A DNA stretch of 64,000 bases from Leishmania mexicana MHOM/GT/2001/U1103 (GCF_000234665.1 NC_018324.1:1203539-1267538); one strand, 5' to 3'. Positions 37,808-48,721 are shown, counted from the first letter of the stretch. Made by a program: numbers and translations. Notes: generated from the sequence alone by a model not told the origin.

Positions 37808-38782
37808 TCAGGATGAAGGCGGGGTCGCGGGCCCGAAAACGGTGGTGCTCGCCCTTTCTTCCTCTCTGGCGAGCACACGCCAGTGAGGACTCGCGCTCTT
37901 CTTCACCCACTGAAAGTCGTCCACTTTGACGTAGTTCTGCTCCGTCCGCGCTGTATCTTCGATTTCGCCGACCCTAGAAACCCACTCCGCATGCGTGGCG
38001 TACGTCTTTCCATCCTCAGTGCACGAGCTCAGCAGGCCTAGCCAGCACCGATACGGCCCGAAGCGCATCGCGTCACACTCTTCAATGATCGGAGTAGACG
38101 CGCACCACACGTAGAGATCGAGGCTTGTGCAGCCCTTCAGTCGCAGCTGATGGCACGCCACGTATACACGACAATTGGTGCAGTTTGATAGAAAGGCGGA
38201 CCCCGCAACGGGAAGGCAGTAGATGTCACAGTCGGCGCAGCCGTTGACGAAGATGCTCTTCGAATGGCTGATGAAGAGGTCCGTGCCCGTGGAGGGTCCG
38301 TGGACATTGCCAAAGCCGTTGGTGCTGCTAACAGTCCCTGCAACCGACACGGTAGCCGTCGCAGTCGCTTCCTTCGTATCGGATGTACCCGTCGGGGATA
38401 ATGAAGAAGTGGTGGGCTCGGCATCCGACGTCGGCTTCGCCTTGAGGCGCGAGGAAAACTTGAACTTCTTCGGCGCTGCGCCGCTGCGCTTCTCATCTAC
38501 GAGTTGCTGCAGACGAGCGAGAATGACGTTTGCCTTCGCCATTTCGTGCGCGGTAAGAGAGATGCTGTTGGACGTGTCCTGCACCAGTGTCCGTAGTGCG
38601 TCGATGCGCTGCTGCGACTCAGTCACATTGCCCTCCTGAAGGAGCTGCGTGACCTCCGCTTCCAGCAGCTCGGCCTCCGCCTCGTACTGCTGGCGCTGCA
38701 GCGTGATGGCCCCAGTTTCCTTCGAGCGCTGTCGCCGCTGTTCCTCGCGCTCCTGGCGGAGCTTGAGGAACTTCGCCTCCAT
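37808..38782 (-). CDS. TBCC: Tubulin-folding cofactor C (TBCC)
   Basis: A 324-residue protein of the tubulin-folding pathway, where cofactor C stimulates GTP hydrolysis by beta-tubulin and releases native alpha/beta dimers. The N-terminal 120 residues are a charged helical bundle (EREEQRRQRSKETG; RIDALRTLVQDTSNSISLTA) as in TBCC. A Ser/Thr/Ala linker follows. The C-terminal C-CAP/TBCC beta-helix domain (about 175-290) shows DLFISHSKSIFVNGCADCD, a Cys-rich ladder, ACHQLRLKGCTSLDLYV (Arg in the position of the catalytic arginine finger) and IIEECDAMRFGPY. Start ATG 38782 (MEAKFLKLR) precedes the helical part; the open upstream frame is UTR. An RP2-like GAP is less likely because of the N-terminal bundle. 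Confidence 0.85.
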   Translation of the reverse strand: MEAKFLKLRQEREEQRRQRSKETGAITLQRQQYEAEAELLEAEVTQLLQEGNVTESQQRIDALRTLVQDTSNSISLTAHEMAKANVILARLQQLVDEKRSGAAPKKFKFSSRLKAKPTSDAEPTTSSLSPTGTSDTKEATATATVSVAGTVSSTNGFGNVHGPSTGTDLFISHSKSIFVNGCADCDIYCLPVAGSAFLSNCTNCRVYVACHQLRLKGCTSLDLYVWCASTPIIEECDAMRFGPYRCWLGLLSSCTEDGKTYATHAEWVSRVGEIEDTARTEQNYVKVDDFQWVKKSASPHWRVLAREEERASTTVFGPATPPSS

Positions 38783-39586
38783 TGCGCTGTAGCGATATTG
38801 CAGCGTAGATGTTCGATTATAGACAAAAGAAGTTTCGCCGCTCTTTCGAAAGAGTTGGTGGAAAATAGCGCTGCACCCGGACCGACACAGCCGCTCCTGG
38901 AGAGGGGAGTATGGGAGGGAGCGAAGGAGAAAAGGCCCGGGAATGCGGAGGTGCGTGGGCGAGGAAAAGAACAGGGGCGACGGGAGCGAGAAAGACGTGC
39001 ACACGGTGAGTTTCAACATCTGCATCGATGCCCATGTGGGTGTAGGCGCGGAAGCGTGGGGTGGGGGGTGTGGGGGGGGGGGGGGCTGCGGCGTCTCGCG
39101 GGGATGGACGTATATAGAGAAACACGTGTGTCCTTTGCCCTTCTCCGCACGCAGAACTTGCACAAAAAAAACCACACACATGACCGCCAACATACTTCAG
39201 ATTGCGCACGTGCGCACGCTTGTGTGCTCATGTGTGACACCAGCTGCGGTACAAGACGGTGTACATCGTCGAAGGACGTCGTAGCGGTGATGAGGCAACG
39301 AGGACAAGAAAAGGACAAACCCCGACACTGTAATACAGTCCGCTAAGACACAGACGCTTGCACAACGTGCTGGAGGAGGAGGACTCAGGAGGGAAGGGGA
39401 GATAGAGAGGACGTCGCCACAATGCACCACATCGCCAGAAGGACACGAAACCCTTGTCGACAGCCACGTGTCCTCACCCGACAAAGATGATCGTTTCTGG
39501 GCTTTGTCTCTCTCTTTATCTGTGTATGTGTGTGTATGCGCCTCCCTTGTTGCTGTAGCATCTGCCTCTCTTCCCTCTCCTGACAT
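38783..39586. other. Intergenic: TBCC 5' flank and ZNG1 3' UTR
   Basis: No gene seen. G-rich run at about 39057-39085, CA tract near 39172-39180, GT repeat near 39522-39538. Confidence 0.4.
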
Positions 39587-40621
39587 CTACTTGGTCGCCT
39601 TCAGATACTTGGCAAAGATGTCCCGCAGCTTCTCCTCGTCTAGTTTCTTGCCGAGCACCAACGCGCGTGTGCAGCCGAATGGCACACTCTGCCCCACCAT
39701 TGGTGTCACGTCAAAGAGGTCACCAATGCTCTGGAGTTGCAGGAGACTGTATTGTCCATCCTCGCAGCACCATATCGCGGCCTTGCAGCGCACCACCTCA
39801 AAGTTGTACTCCCCGCAACGGTAGAGGAGGTCAGTGCCGATGGCGTGCACGTCGCGGTACGAGCTGACGGCGAGGGCGCGCTCTTCTTCAAAGAACTCCA
39901 GTGACACCGCAGTGATGGAGGAGTGATGGTGTTCGTGAAGATGCACCAGCTCGGTTGCCGCGCGGGTGGTGTCAATAAACAGAATGTCCCGCAGGTTGGG
40001 CACGCGCGAGTGATCGCTCGGGATGACGGTGGCCACAGGGTTGATCTCCCGCACCGCTGCGAGAGCCTCTTTTTGCTGGGCTTCAGTGGCAATGTCGCAT
40101 TTGTTGAGCACCACCTTGTCCGCCATCAGAATCTGCCGCTCCGCCTCCTGCATCACGTCTTCGTCGTGCAGGTACTTGCAAATGTTTACCGCGTCGACCA
40201 GGGTCACGATGCCAGACAGGTAAAGGTGGCCGCAGAGCGGCAGATCCTGCCAGAACATCGCCGCGATCGGCCCAGGGTCCGCAAGCCCGGAGGTCTCCAC
40301 AAGAATTAAATCGAACGTGCCTCTGCGCTCCATTAGCGACTCGAGGGCCTTGACCGTCTGCGTCTGGGCGGTGCAACACATGCACCCATTGTTCAACTCC
40401 AGCCACTCATCGTCCGGCTTCTCGGAGCTCTTCAGCGTCAGACCCTTCTCGATGGTCTTTCCGAACTCAAACTCGTTCACAATCACGGCGATACGCATTT
40501 TATGATCCGCCGACAGGATGTAGTGCAACAGCGTCGTCTTGCCGCTGCCGAGAAACCCTGTGAGGACGGTCACCGGCACGCGGGCCGAGATCAGCTCCGG
40601 GCATTCGTCATCGCTATTCAT
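39587..40621 (-). CDS. ZNG1/CobW-type zinc-chaperone GTPase (COG0523)
   Basis: A 344-residue G3E-family GTPase. The order is: CPELISARVPVTVLTG with Walker A GFLGSGKTT (about 22-30); NEFEFGKTIEKG; the metal motif GCMCC (about 79-83); Walker B-like DLILVETSGLADPGP; the NKCD guanine-specificity motif; and a His-rich stretch HLHEHHHSS (about 230). The C-terminal CobW_C domain (about 240-335) ends in LVLGKKLDEEKLRDIF. The N-terminal CPEL motif is what human ZNG1 (CBWD) uses to dock on the zinc finger of methionine aminopeptidase 1, so zinc delivery to METAP1 is a reasonable inference. Start: first ATG, 40621. Confidence 0.9.
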   Translation of the reverse strand: MNSDDECPELISARVPVTVLTGFLGSGKTTLLHYILSADHKMRIAVIVNEFEFGKTIEKGLTLKSSEKPDDEWLELNNGCMCCTAQTQTVKALESLMERRGTFDLILVETSGLADPGPIAAMFWQDLPLCGHLYLSGIVTLVDAVNICKYLHDEDVMQEAERQILMADKVVLNKCDIATEAQQKEALAAVREINPVATVIPSDHSRVPNLRDILFIDTTRAATELVHLHEHHHSSITAVSLEFFEEERALAVSSYRDVHAIGTDLLYRCGEYNFEVVRCKAAIWCCEDGQYSLLQLQSIGDLFDVTPMVGQSVPFGCTRALVLGKKLDEEKLRDIFAKYLKATK

Positions 40622-43600
40622 CCTTGCCTAGAGGAAAAGGGGCGAGGGCGTCGGGAGTGGGATGGGAAGTGCGGGCAAGGCCGTGGAAAACACCCGAGTG
40701 AAATGCGCCTTCAGAGAAATGTCGCTTGACTCGCCGGCTCTTCGCTCGCACATGGGTGAATGCGATCGAAGGAGGGGGGTGGCGGAGTGGTTGAGGAAGG
40801 CAACAGAGAGAGTTAGAGTGCGGAAAGGCTGGTGCATGTAGTCGTCAGACAAACCGACGGAGCAGGGGTGACTTTGCGTTCGTGGCTACCCGACCCGCAG
40901 CAGCGGCCGCCGCTGCTGCGCTTGTTCTTCATTGTGCTGGCAACTCCACAAGAAGTCTTTGGAACAGACGTGGCCTACAGAACTGTGCGAAGGGAGAAAA
41001 AGGCGTTTGTGCTAAACAGCCTCACCCACACGCAAAACGCTGAAGAGCGTGTAGGTGCGGATGCGGTCTCTCACGTGCACACCGTTTTGTATACCGCCAC
41101 TCGTCTGTTCTGCCAATCATCGTTGCCACTGCAGACAAACGCCTCAGGAGGTTTTCTCTCTTCTGGTTAACGAGGTTCCAATAGACACACATACACACAT
41201 ACACACAAGAAAGAAAAAAGACTGTCTTGACGGGCGACTCGATGGGGGGAACAAGGGACAAACGGCAAAAAAATCGTGAAGACTGCTAGCGCTCCTGATA
41301 GTTGCACGCACTTTCCAGCATTCTGCAAACATTTAGGCGAAAACATGTCGCCGGCCCCTTTGCTACGCTCACGGGTTTCACGCATCCGTGAAGAAGACTT
41401 CGGGGCAGGCTCACAAACACGTCCCACTAGTGGTGATGGAAGTAGCATCGCTGGGACTCTGGTGGGACACAGCTCCAACATGTTTTTTTTGAGTGGAGGA
41501 GAGCACACGCAGGCATTACGCTACTCGCGAGAGGGGCCATGACACATTCTCGCGCCGTCGAAAGTGCACTTACAACATATTGGTGAGGGGAAGGGGAGGA
41601 GGAGGAGGGAGGGGGGATGGCACTCTATTGTTGCGCAGTCCGTGTAGACAGTGCCACCCGCTCAAAACCGCCGAGGGCGCAGTGAGCTGTCGGCGTGCCA
41701 GCTTCCCCCCCCCAAACTGGGAGCTGGAAAGCCGCATGGCGACACGTTGATGGCAACGCAATGCAGAGGGAGATGCAAAACGGAACTGTGAAAAAGAATG
41801 TCAAAACTGCGCTTAATGGTTATGAAGCAATGGGAAAGTAGCGTACAGGATTAGGCACCACGGGCGAAGAACTCCTGGCCGCACGCGGGGGTGTCACGAG
41901 CATCATATACAACGTCCGGGACACCTGTCGTGTCGTCGTGCAAAAGGCAGCAAGCATCTTCTCTGCTTACTCCCTTTTGCGCATGTTTATCTGTAGCTCC
42001 CTGCGGCTGACAAGGAAAAACGCGATGCATTCATGATACTGTCGCGCCGTCGTTGGCGCATCCGAAGGAAGGGGGTGGAAAAGACAAAGGAGGAAAATCA
42101 ACTACATACAGGAAGAAAAAAGACAAGAGATTAGGCTAGAGGGCCGGCGTTCTTCGAAACCTATTTTGGTGGGGCGACAGCGTTCGCGGAGCGACAGGCC
42201 TTCACCAACTCGAGAGACACCTATTGTTTGCCCAACGGCGTAAACAGGAGATGGGGAAGGAGGGAGTGCGAGGGGGTGGGGATAAAACGCTCCAGTCCCG
42301 TTCACGCGTACCCACAATGACTCCGTGCGCACAATCCTACCTCGCCTTCGATCCCGGCCTCGTTGTTCACCTTTACAAGCACGTAATTGCTCGCACTTCG
42401 CTTTGTGCGATCCTCGCTTGAGTTCCATTTAAACGTTTCGAGACACACGCTCTAATCTCGCACAGTAGGACTTTTCGCTTACATGCGTACACCCTCACAC
42501 ACGAATAAAACAGACAAACACGAGGCGTAGACGAAGCTCAAGTGGAGGGAGAGAGGAATATGGGGGCCAACCAAACCACATTCGAGCAAAGGACTCGACG
42601 ATATTACATGCCTCTATACAGGAATGAGGAGTTCACACAAGCGCGCAGCACACAATTCGTATCACTATTTCCTCAACCTCTCAGGCTCACTGGAGTCAGT
42701 GCTCGTGTGCGTGTGCGTGTGTATGCCAGGTGGGAGGGGGAGGAGAGAAAAATAAACTTTCCTAGGCACGAGTGGGGCTGGTGAATATGTGCGGACAGAT
42801 GCGAAAGAGCACCAAGCAAAGTAATATCTATATATATATATATAGATATAAAAGTGTGGCGTGGCCGAGGGAAAGGACAGGAGTGAAGGTGCCGAGGCGA
42901 AACCGAGAAACCAAACAGAGCTCGACCTCTCTCAAAGACACTTCCCCCAGACACACATACACACATGCTCACTATAAAAAGAAGTCGCCGGGGAGCTCTT
43001 CACTGTATCTGCGTACATACGTATACGTGTATGTGTGTGTTGCCCAATTGCCGTCGTCGTTCGGTACATATATATTTTAACCTGTACACACAACACTGGT
43101 ACCCACAACTGCTATACTCTCAGGTACGCGCCCAAAGACAGAAAGAAGAGAGCGGGCATGATCAACTGCGAGGTTTCCGTGCCTCAGTTTTTTTTCTTTT
43201 CCGTGTGCCTGTGGCACTGGAAGGGTGGGTGGGGGTTAAAAAACCTACACGGCACGTACCTTACCCACAGACATACTCGTACACAGAATGATTTTGTCGT
43301 ACTTCTTCGTTTCCTCAGTTGTTTCCATGAAATCATCACATCATGCATATATATATATATATATGTATATTCACATTTAGGACACAAACACACGGCTGGG
43401 GTGAGCGGGTATTTGGGGAACGAAAAAAAAAACGGTGTGAGCGTTGGCGGGGAGAAATAAGGGGACATGAAAGAAACAGCTGAGGAATACAGGACGGCGA
43501 AGAGACTCTGAGGACGAGAGGAGGCAGCGAAGGGTGGGGGGAGGCGGGGACCGTGAGGGTGAAGGATGGGGTGGTGGTGAGGGGACGGACACATAAGCAC

Positions 43601-44488
43601 ACGCATGTCCAGCCACACAGAGAGACACACAACGACAAAAAAGAAGAAATAGGAGAGAGGCGTAGATGGAGGAGACACATTATGTATATATATATATTTG
43701 TATGTGTACGAATGTACCATTTTCGCGCCCGTGTGCGTGTGTCTGTGTCTGTGTGCACGAAGGTAAAGGCAGCGGTGGGAAAAAAAGGGATACATAGGGA
43801 ACGTGACGCTCAAGCCTCCCCCTACTACTAAACACACACACAGACAGAAAGTGGTCAACTACTTACAAGGACACAAGCGCAACACGTGTACACGCTAAAG
43901 ATCAACAACAACTTCGAGCTATGAGCCAGAGCCCACGTATTACTCAATGTGGGCATTCTCCTTATGCTTAGGCTGCTGTCGAGGGCGATGGGTGGTGCTG
44001 GTGACGGCGACCATGTAAGAAAGAGATTGTATGTAGTACATCGGAGAGAGATCGTCTATCAGTTTTATTCCCCTTTGCTTCTTGAACACGAGTGACCTGG
44101 TGACGTGCACAAAATGCCAGCAGTACCCCATGGCACAGCTCTTCAGCAGGCATAAAGTAGAAAAAAAACGAATACAGCAATGCACCACGTCGAGACGTTC
44201 GTGAGCCTTGTGCAAGAATATCGACAGAAACAGACACACACGCACATGCGCATCGATGCACCAACTTGGGCGAAAACTCCGACACGCCTGGCAGATTCAC
44301 GTGCGCGTCCTTGGATTGCCATGACGAAGTTTAGAGGAACATGAAGAAAGTAAGATGACGGAGACCTGTACGGAGGGTGAAGGAGCGGGGGGACGGCTGC
44401 GGTGTAGATGAGGGCGAGCGGTTCAGGACGCCATCGTTCACAGATGAGTGGCAGCATCACTAACAGCTCACAGAAGCGCACGCCAGCG
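40622..44488. other. 3.9 kb without a recognised gene (cyclase 3' side)
   Basis: A long spacer downstream of the adenylate cyclase. It has (TA)n runs at about 42828-42850, 43345-43369 and 43683-43700, C/G-rich simple repeats and several frames that mostly translate repeats. One short candidate ORF (43940-44131) is listed separately. A degenerate retroposon such as SIDER could lie here, but I cannot identify one by eye. Confidence 0.45.
43940..44131 (-). CDS. Possible 63-residue small ORF in the cyclase 3' region
   Basis: From ATG 44131 the frame encodes MGYCWHFVHVTRSLVF, a mixed-composition middle with LIDDLSPMYYIQSLSYM, and a polar end (HKENAHIE). The protein is free of the repeat translation that fills other frames here. 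A T-rich tract (about 44145-44171 on the transcribed strand) and an AG lie just upstream, as for a trans-spliced gene. Codons are less GC-biased than in neighbouring genes. No family is recognised; it may be chance. Confidence 0.28.
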   Translation of the reverse strand: MGYCWHFVHVTRSLVFKKQRGIKLIDDLSPMYYIQSLSYMVAVTSTTHRPRQQPKHKENAHIE

Positions 44489-47400
44489 CTATTCACCGTC
44501 GCCGGACGGCGTCGCGCAGTACCGCATGGTATAGCCGTTAACGCGTCCCGTCATGAGCACTTCCGTTGCAAGGGGCGGCACGATCAGTTCACCCTCGTAT
44601 CGACCTGTTTCCTCCGCTTGCGTGACTTTTCCAGCAACGCCCGGGCCCCACTTCACCGCGCTTGTGCGGCCGACAGAGAAGTAGACATGCATGACGAAGT
44701 CGATGGTGTCATTGTAGAAAGCCCAACGCTTCGTCGCTTTGTCGATGATGCGGAAGAGCAGCCCGTTACCACCCTCAAAGCAGGGGCTCACCTCATCGCC
44801 CCTGATGCTTGGGGCGCCGTTCTGGTATACTTCTGTCGCCTCACTGACCTCCGGCGACTTCTCAGTGAAACTTGGCCCGGCGCTGTTGCATAACGTCAGA
44901 AGCTCGCCGTTGTCCAGCACCAACATCATAGTGCTATCCGAATTACCGTGTTTCGGCAGACTCGCCCCAGAGCGGTCAGTCATAACGCTGCGCCGCCGCT
45001 TCAACTCCCCTGAAACCGGCGAGTCCACGCCGCTGAAGAAGACGCTACTCTGCCGGCGCACCTCCCCTGCTGCATCTCGGTGAGTCACCAACTCTAATGC
45101 CGGGGCGTCGGCCTGGGCTTCTGTCTCTGAGCGAAGCGTGTCACTCTCCAGCTTCTTGTGGCGGAAGTTGATCACGGCCGATGTGCGGGTGGCCACCGTC
45201 AGCATCAAGGAGTTGAGGTAAGCATCGTTGGACGCGAACATCCGACGCGGAGGATTAGGCAAGCAAAAGCATTTGCACGTCTTCTGGAGGAACTTGATCT
45301 TCTGATGCTCCGTGTAGGCGCTGAAGTACACTTCCAGCACTTCGGCGACAGGTTCGACACCCGTCGCCACCTCGGTGAAGGTATCCTCCTGCATCACCAT
45401 CAGATTGTCCTCCTCTACCTTGGAATCGCTGTCGGCGTTGGCGCCCGCGGAGAGCGACGCCAACGGATTCGCGCTGACCCCGCTTTCCTTTGAAGGGAAG
45501 ACGCGTCCGGGCACGGTGCGCAGTTCGTAAATCTCTATTGATTCCTCAACCCCGTGTAACCGGTGCGGACCAAGGGCCACAAACTCCACCGTACCCTGCT
45601 CCTCCTCCGTGAGGGCTCCCACCACGCTCGAGGTGCAGATCACCTGTCCACCACAGCTGACGCTCTCCGTGCGCGCGGCTATATTGACGACGTTGCCGTA
45701 GTAATCGTAGCCTTTGGTCACAGTGTCGAAGCGCACCTCCGCCAGACCACTATGGACACCAGCACGAACACGTAGGCCACTCCACGGGCTCAGCCCGCTC
45801 TCGCCGGAGTCAGTGCCACCGCTGGGTTTTCCAATCAACTTGTAGGCGTCGTCGATTGCCGTCGAGCCCCAGTCAGCCTGGTGGAGTTCCACCTGTATGT
45901 CTCGCGCAAGTTGCACGGCGGTAAACGGCTGTTTGCATGCAATCATGAAGGAATCGCCGATCGTCTTGACCTCGTAGCACCTGTACTTGATAATCAGCTG
46001 GCGAACCAGCTTGTGGTGCAGCGTCACCGCACTCGACATGGCCTGCGGCGCTGTCGCCCAGAGCGCCGTGCTGTTCTCGATATCGGTGAATATGAGCGTC
46101 ACAGGTTCGTTTTCGTCCTTCGGCGCATTGCGGTTGTCGCGGCTGTTACGGGTGCATAAGACGCAGGTGATGACAGCGGCGACCACCGATGCTATGGTGA
46201 CTACGCCCACGGCCACAGCGGCGATGATAGTGGACTTTGAGCTGCTGCTGTGCACCTCACCAGGGCTGCCACTGGGCGTCTCGCCAGAGCTTCTGCTGTC
46301 CTCAACATCGGCTGCGACGTAGCCGACGAGGTCGACAACGTATGGCCCAGCGATCGGTCCATTCGTTTCCCCGACCATGTCCGCGTAGGACCACATGTAG
46401 ATTCCGCCCGCACCGCCGTTTAAGAAGCCCGTGCACTCCACTTGGTTGCTCCTCGGCGAGTAAGTACATCCCGTACGCTTGAACGGGCCCAGTGTGAGGT
46501 CACTTATCTGCAGGACTTGTTGCGTATAGAATGCATCCAAGAGCGCACTCATTGATGGGTTTGCGACATTGTAGCTCAGCATGCTGAGCACGCGCACCGC
46601 GAGGAAGCCTCTCATCGACGCTGGTGAGTGGTAGCCTGGCCCAAGGGCAGCTCTGAGAAACTCCACAGACAGCCTCGACACGTCCTGCTTCTTTGGCACC
46701 CAGGGTGGCAGATTCGTCACAAAAAGCAGGTGCTCACCGAAGGAGGGGCTGTTGGCGACCGTTTCTTCGATTTGACGGTACCACTGCGTCACTTCATCGA
46801 ACAGGAGCATCACACGTGCATCCTTGCTCTTTTTCATGTGCTTTTGCAGTGTATCTAAGTCTTTCTGCACCATTCCAGTCAGCAACAGAAGGCCGGATTT
46901 CGGAAGGTCTCGCGACGACAGTTCGTCACCAGCACCTAGCGTTTTTACGGATTGCACGGTAACACCGGCCTGCTTCGCGATTCGCTGCAGCGTGCTCTGC
47001 ATCGCAGTCGCTGAGGCACCGGAGTCCCGCAGCACGGCGTACAAGGCCGGGGCGACGGCCGACTTCGCCACCCACGCTGCCACCGCACCCAACTGCTGCT
47101 CGGTAGTCGCCGTCAGGTAGACGACGTTGCTCGCATTTTGGTAAAGAGTCGGCTGCAGAAATACAGGGTCTACCAAAACCTTCTCCACGGGGCTCTTGTC
47201 AACGCCTACGGAGGCGGCCCCTATAACGGCTATGGTTGACGAGCTGTCGAGAGCTGCTTTCCAGGCAGTACCAGCTAAACTGTCCAAGGGTCCAATGGTG
47301 TCTTTGGTGAAGGGGGTTGAGACCATTGCGGCTGAAATCATGCCATCCATTTGCATGGTCATGTAGTTGGTATTTTCGCCAATGTTGTGATACTTCACGT

Positions 47401-48721
47401 AAACCGTCCGCACCATCCTGCTGATGTTTAATGCGACATCCGCCGCGTGGCACTCCCATGGCTTCAGCATCAGATTCGCATCAGATAGAGACATCAGTCC
47501 GTAGTACGCGCTGGGTTCTCCACTATTCATATTTATTAAGGAGTACAAGAGCACCATGCGACCGCCAACGTTGCACGAGTTGCTGTACGCTCCAAGAACA
47601 ATATCATCACCGATGGTGTAGACGCGCTGCTTGAACAGTCCGTCGAAATAGAGTTTCTGAGTTGGCAACTCGATCCAAAGAGTGTGGAGCTGCAGCGTCG
47701 CCACGGTTGCCCGCGCAGTGATCCAGCCCGCGACAGCTTCTATTCCATCCGCACTGTTTGGGGCCAGTGGTGGGTTGTTTTTTCCGTAGTCTTTTCTGAA
47801 CTGATACATGGACTTTTCAAAGTTGTTGTCTTCGGGGTGCGGGTTCGTGGAGGACACAATTATGTTGCTAGGAGAGGTCTTTGGGCGCGTTGCAGCAAGG
47901 TACTGGGAGGTGGCGGTACGGATTAGCCACGAAGGCATCAGGACTTTGAGGTCGCTGGATCTCTTGATAAGCTCCAGAAACATGCTGTTTGTTTCGCTGC
48001 CAGCAGGGAGAAAAAAGAATACGGCAGAGTCACCATCCACAAAATTTTTCAAAAACGTCGCGAACTTTGCGCTATCGTGGGCCCGGGTCACCTCATACGT
48101 TACGAGAGTGCCAGTGTAGGCAAGCTCGTCCATGCGCCTCAAAAACTCTTGGTACACCGTAGCGCCGGCACTGTTTTTCCCTTCCGCCGCGCTCGTGTAT
48201 ACGAAGCCAATTTTTGGAGGGGCTCCGTTGACCATTACATACGACAGCAACGCCAACATCTCCGTTGCAGGATCTGCGTTCGTGAAGTACACATTTTTGG
48301 TCATACTCCTCGTGTCCAGTACGCCTTCAGAGATGGATGTGACGAGTGTGCAGCTGGTGGAAGATGATGTTTCCACTACACTGTTGAGAAGTTTGTCGGG
48401 GAGAATGGACATGTACACATTCAGCGTATTCTGCAAGCCGTCCGTTGGCACCCACACGAAAGGATCGGCCAAGCTCTCGCGCGCGCAAATAATCGAGGCC
48501 ATTTGGGCAGTCACATCTGCGGCGCTCAGTGCGGCAGTGGACGACTCGGCCGACTGTAGAAGAGCGCATTCGACATCAAACGAAGCGCGTAGGCTGCCAT
48601 CCTGAGCCGACACGGGCGCACAGAGGACGAGCAGCAGCAACAGCAGGATCACAGCCGTAACGGGTGAATGCGTGCTGCTGCCTTTGCAGCGATTCATCAC
48701 GAGCCGTGGCGGTTGCCACAT
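44489..48721 (-). CDS. Receptor-type adenylate cyclase
   Basis: A 1410-residue trypanosomatid receptor cyclase, which makes cAMP at the flagellar or surface membrane. Residues 1-40 are a signal peptide (VTAVILLLLLLVLCAPVSAQ). Residues 41 to about 825 are a large extracellular region of two periplasmic-binding-like lobes. One membrane segment (about 829-856, STIIAAVAVGVVTIASVVAA) leads to the class III catalytic domain (about 870-1070): LIFTDIENSTALW and VKTIGDSFM carry the two metal Asp residues and the adenine-selecting Lys, and GNVVNIAAR carries the transition-state Asn and Arg. It therefore looks active; like others in the family it must dimerise. The C-terminal 340 residues have no recognised domain. 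Start ATG 48721; ATG 48697 is also possible, and the upstream start is GTG. Confidence 0.93.
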   Translation of the reverse strand: MWQPPRLVMNRCKGSSTHSPVTAVILLLLLLVLCAPVSAQDGSLRASFDVECALLQSAESSTAALSAADVTAQMASIICARESLADPFVWVPTDGLQNTLNVYMSILPDKLLNSVVETSSSTSCTLVTSISEGVLDTRSMTKNVYFTNADPATEMLALLSYVMVNGAPPKIGFVYTSAAEGKNSAGATVYQEFLRRMDELAYTGTLVTYEVTRAHDSAKFATFLKNFVDGDSAVFFFLPAGSETNSMFLELIKRSSDLKVLMPSWLIRTATSQYLAATRPKTSPSNIIVSSTNPHPEDNNFEKSMYQFRKDYGKNNPPLAPNSADGIEAVAGWITARATVATLQLHTLWIELPTQKLYFDGLFKQRVYTIGDDIVLGAYSNSCNVGGRMVLLYSLINMNSGEPSAYYGLMSLSDANLMLKPWECHAADVALNISRMVRTVYVKYHNIGENTNYMTMQMDGMISAAMVSTPFTKDTIGPLDSLAGTAWKAALDSSSTIAVIGAASVGVDKSPVEKVLVDPVFLQPTLYQNASNVVYLTATTEQQLGAVAAWVAKSAVAPALYAVLRDSGASATAMQSTLQRIAKQAGVTVQSVKTLGAGDELSSRDLPKSGLLLLTGMVQKDLDTLQKHMKKSKDARVMLLFDEVTQWYRQIEETVANSPSFGEHLLFVTNLPPWVPKKQDVSRLSVEFLRAALGPGYHSPASMRGFLAVRVLSMLSYNVANPSMSALLDAFYTQQVLQISDLTLGPFKRTGCTYSPRSNQVECTGFLNGGAGGIYMWSYADMVGETNGPIAGPYVVDLVGYVAADVEDSRSSGETPSGSPGEVHSSSSKSTIIAAVAVGVVTIASVVAAVITCVLCTRNSRDNRNAPKDENEPVTLIFTDIENSTALWATAPQAMSSAVTLHHKLVRQLIIKYRCYEVKTIGDSFMIACKQPFTAVQLARDIQVELHQADWGSTAIDDAYKLIGKPSGGTDSGESGLSPWSGLRVRAGVHSGLAEVRFDTVTKGYDYYGNVVNIAARTESVSCGGQVICTSSVVGALTEEEQGTVEFVALGPHRLHGVEESIEIYELRTVPGRVFPSKESGVSANPLASLSAGANADSDSKVEEDNLMVMQEDTFTEVATGVEPVAEVLEVYFSAYTEHQKIKFLQKTCKCFCLPNPPRRMFASNDAYLNSLMLTVATRTSAVINFRHKKLESDTLRSETEAQADAPALELVTHRDAAGEVRRQSSVFFSGVDSPVSGELKRRRSVMTDRSGASLPKHGNSDSTMMLVLDNGELLTLCNSAGPSFTEKSPEVSEATEVYQNGAPSIRGDEVSPCFEGGNGLLFRIIDKATKRWAFYNDTIDFVMHVYFSVGRTSAVKWGPGVAGKVTQAEETGRYEGELIVPPLATEVLMTGRVNGYTMRYCATPSGDGE

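Noticed and set aside
41276..41542. 88-codon plus-strand ORF with a mixed-composition stretch
   Set aside because: It opposes the array and overlaps a minus-strand frame of equal quality. No family is recognised and there is no splice signal I trust.
43184..43858. 224-codon minus-strand frame in the cyclase 3' desert
   Set aside because: It consists of His/Thr and Tyr/Ile repeats from CA and TA tracts. It starts at a non-ATG codon and has no domain.
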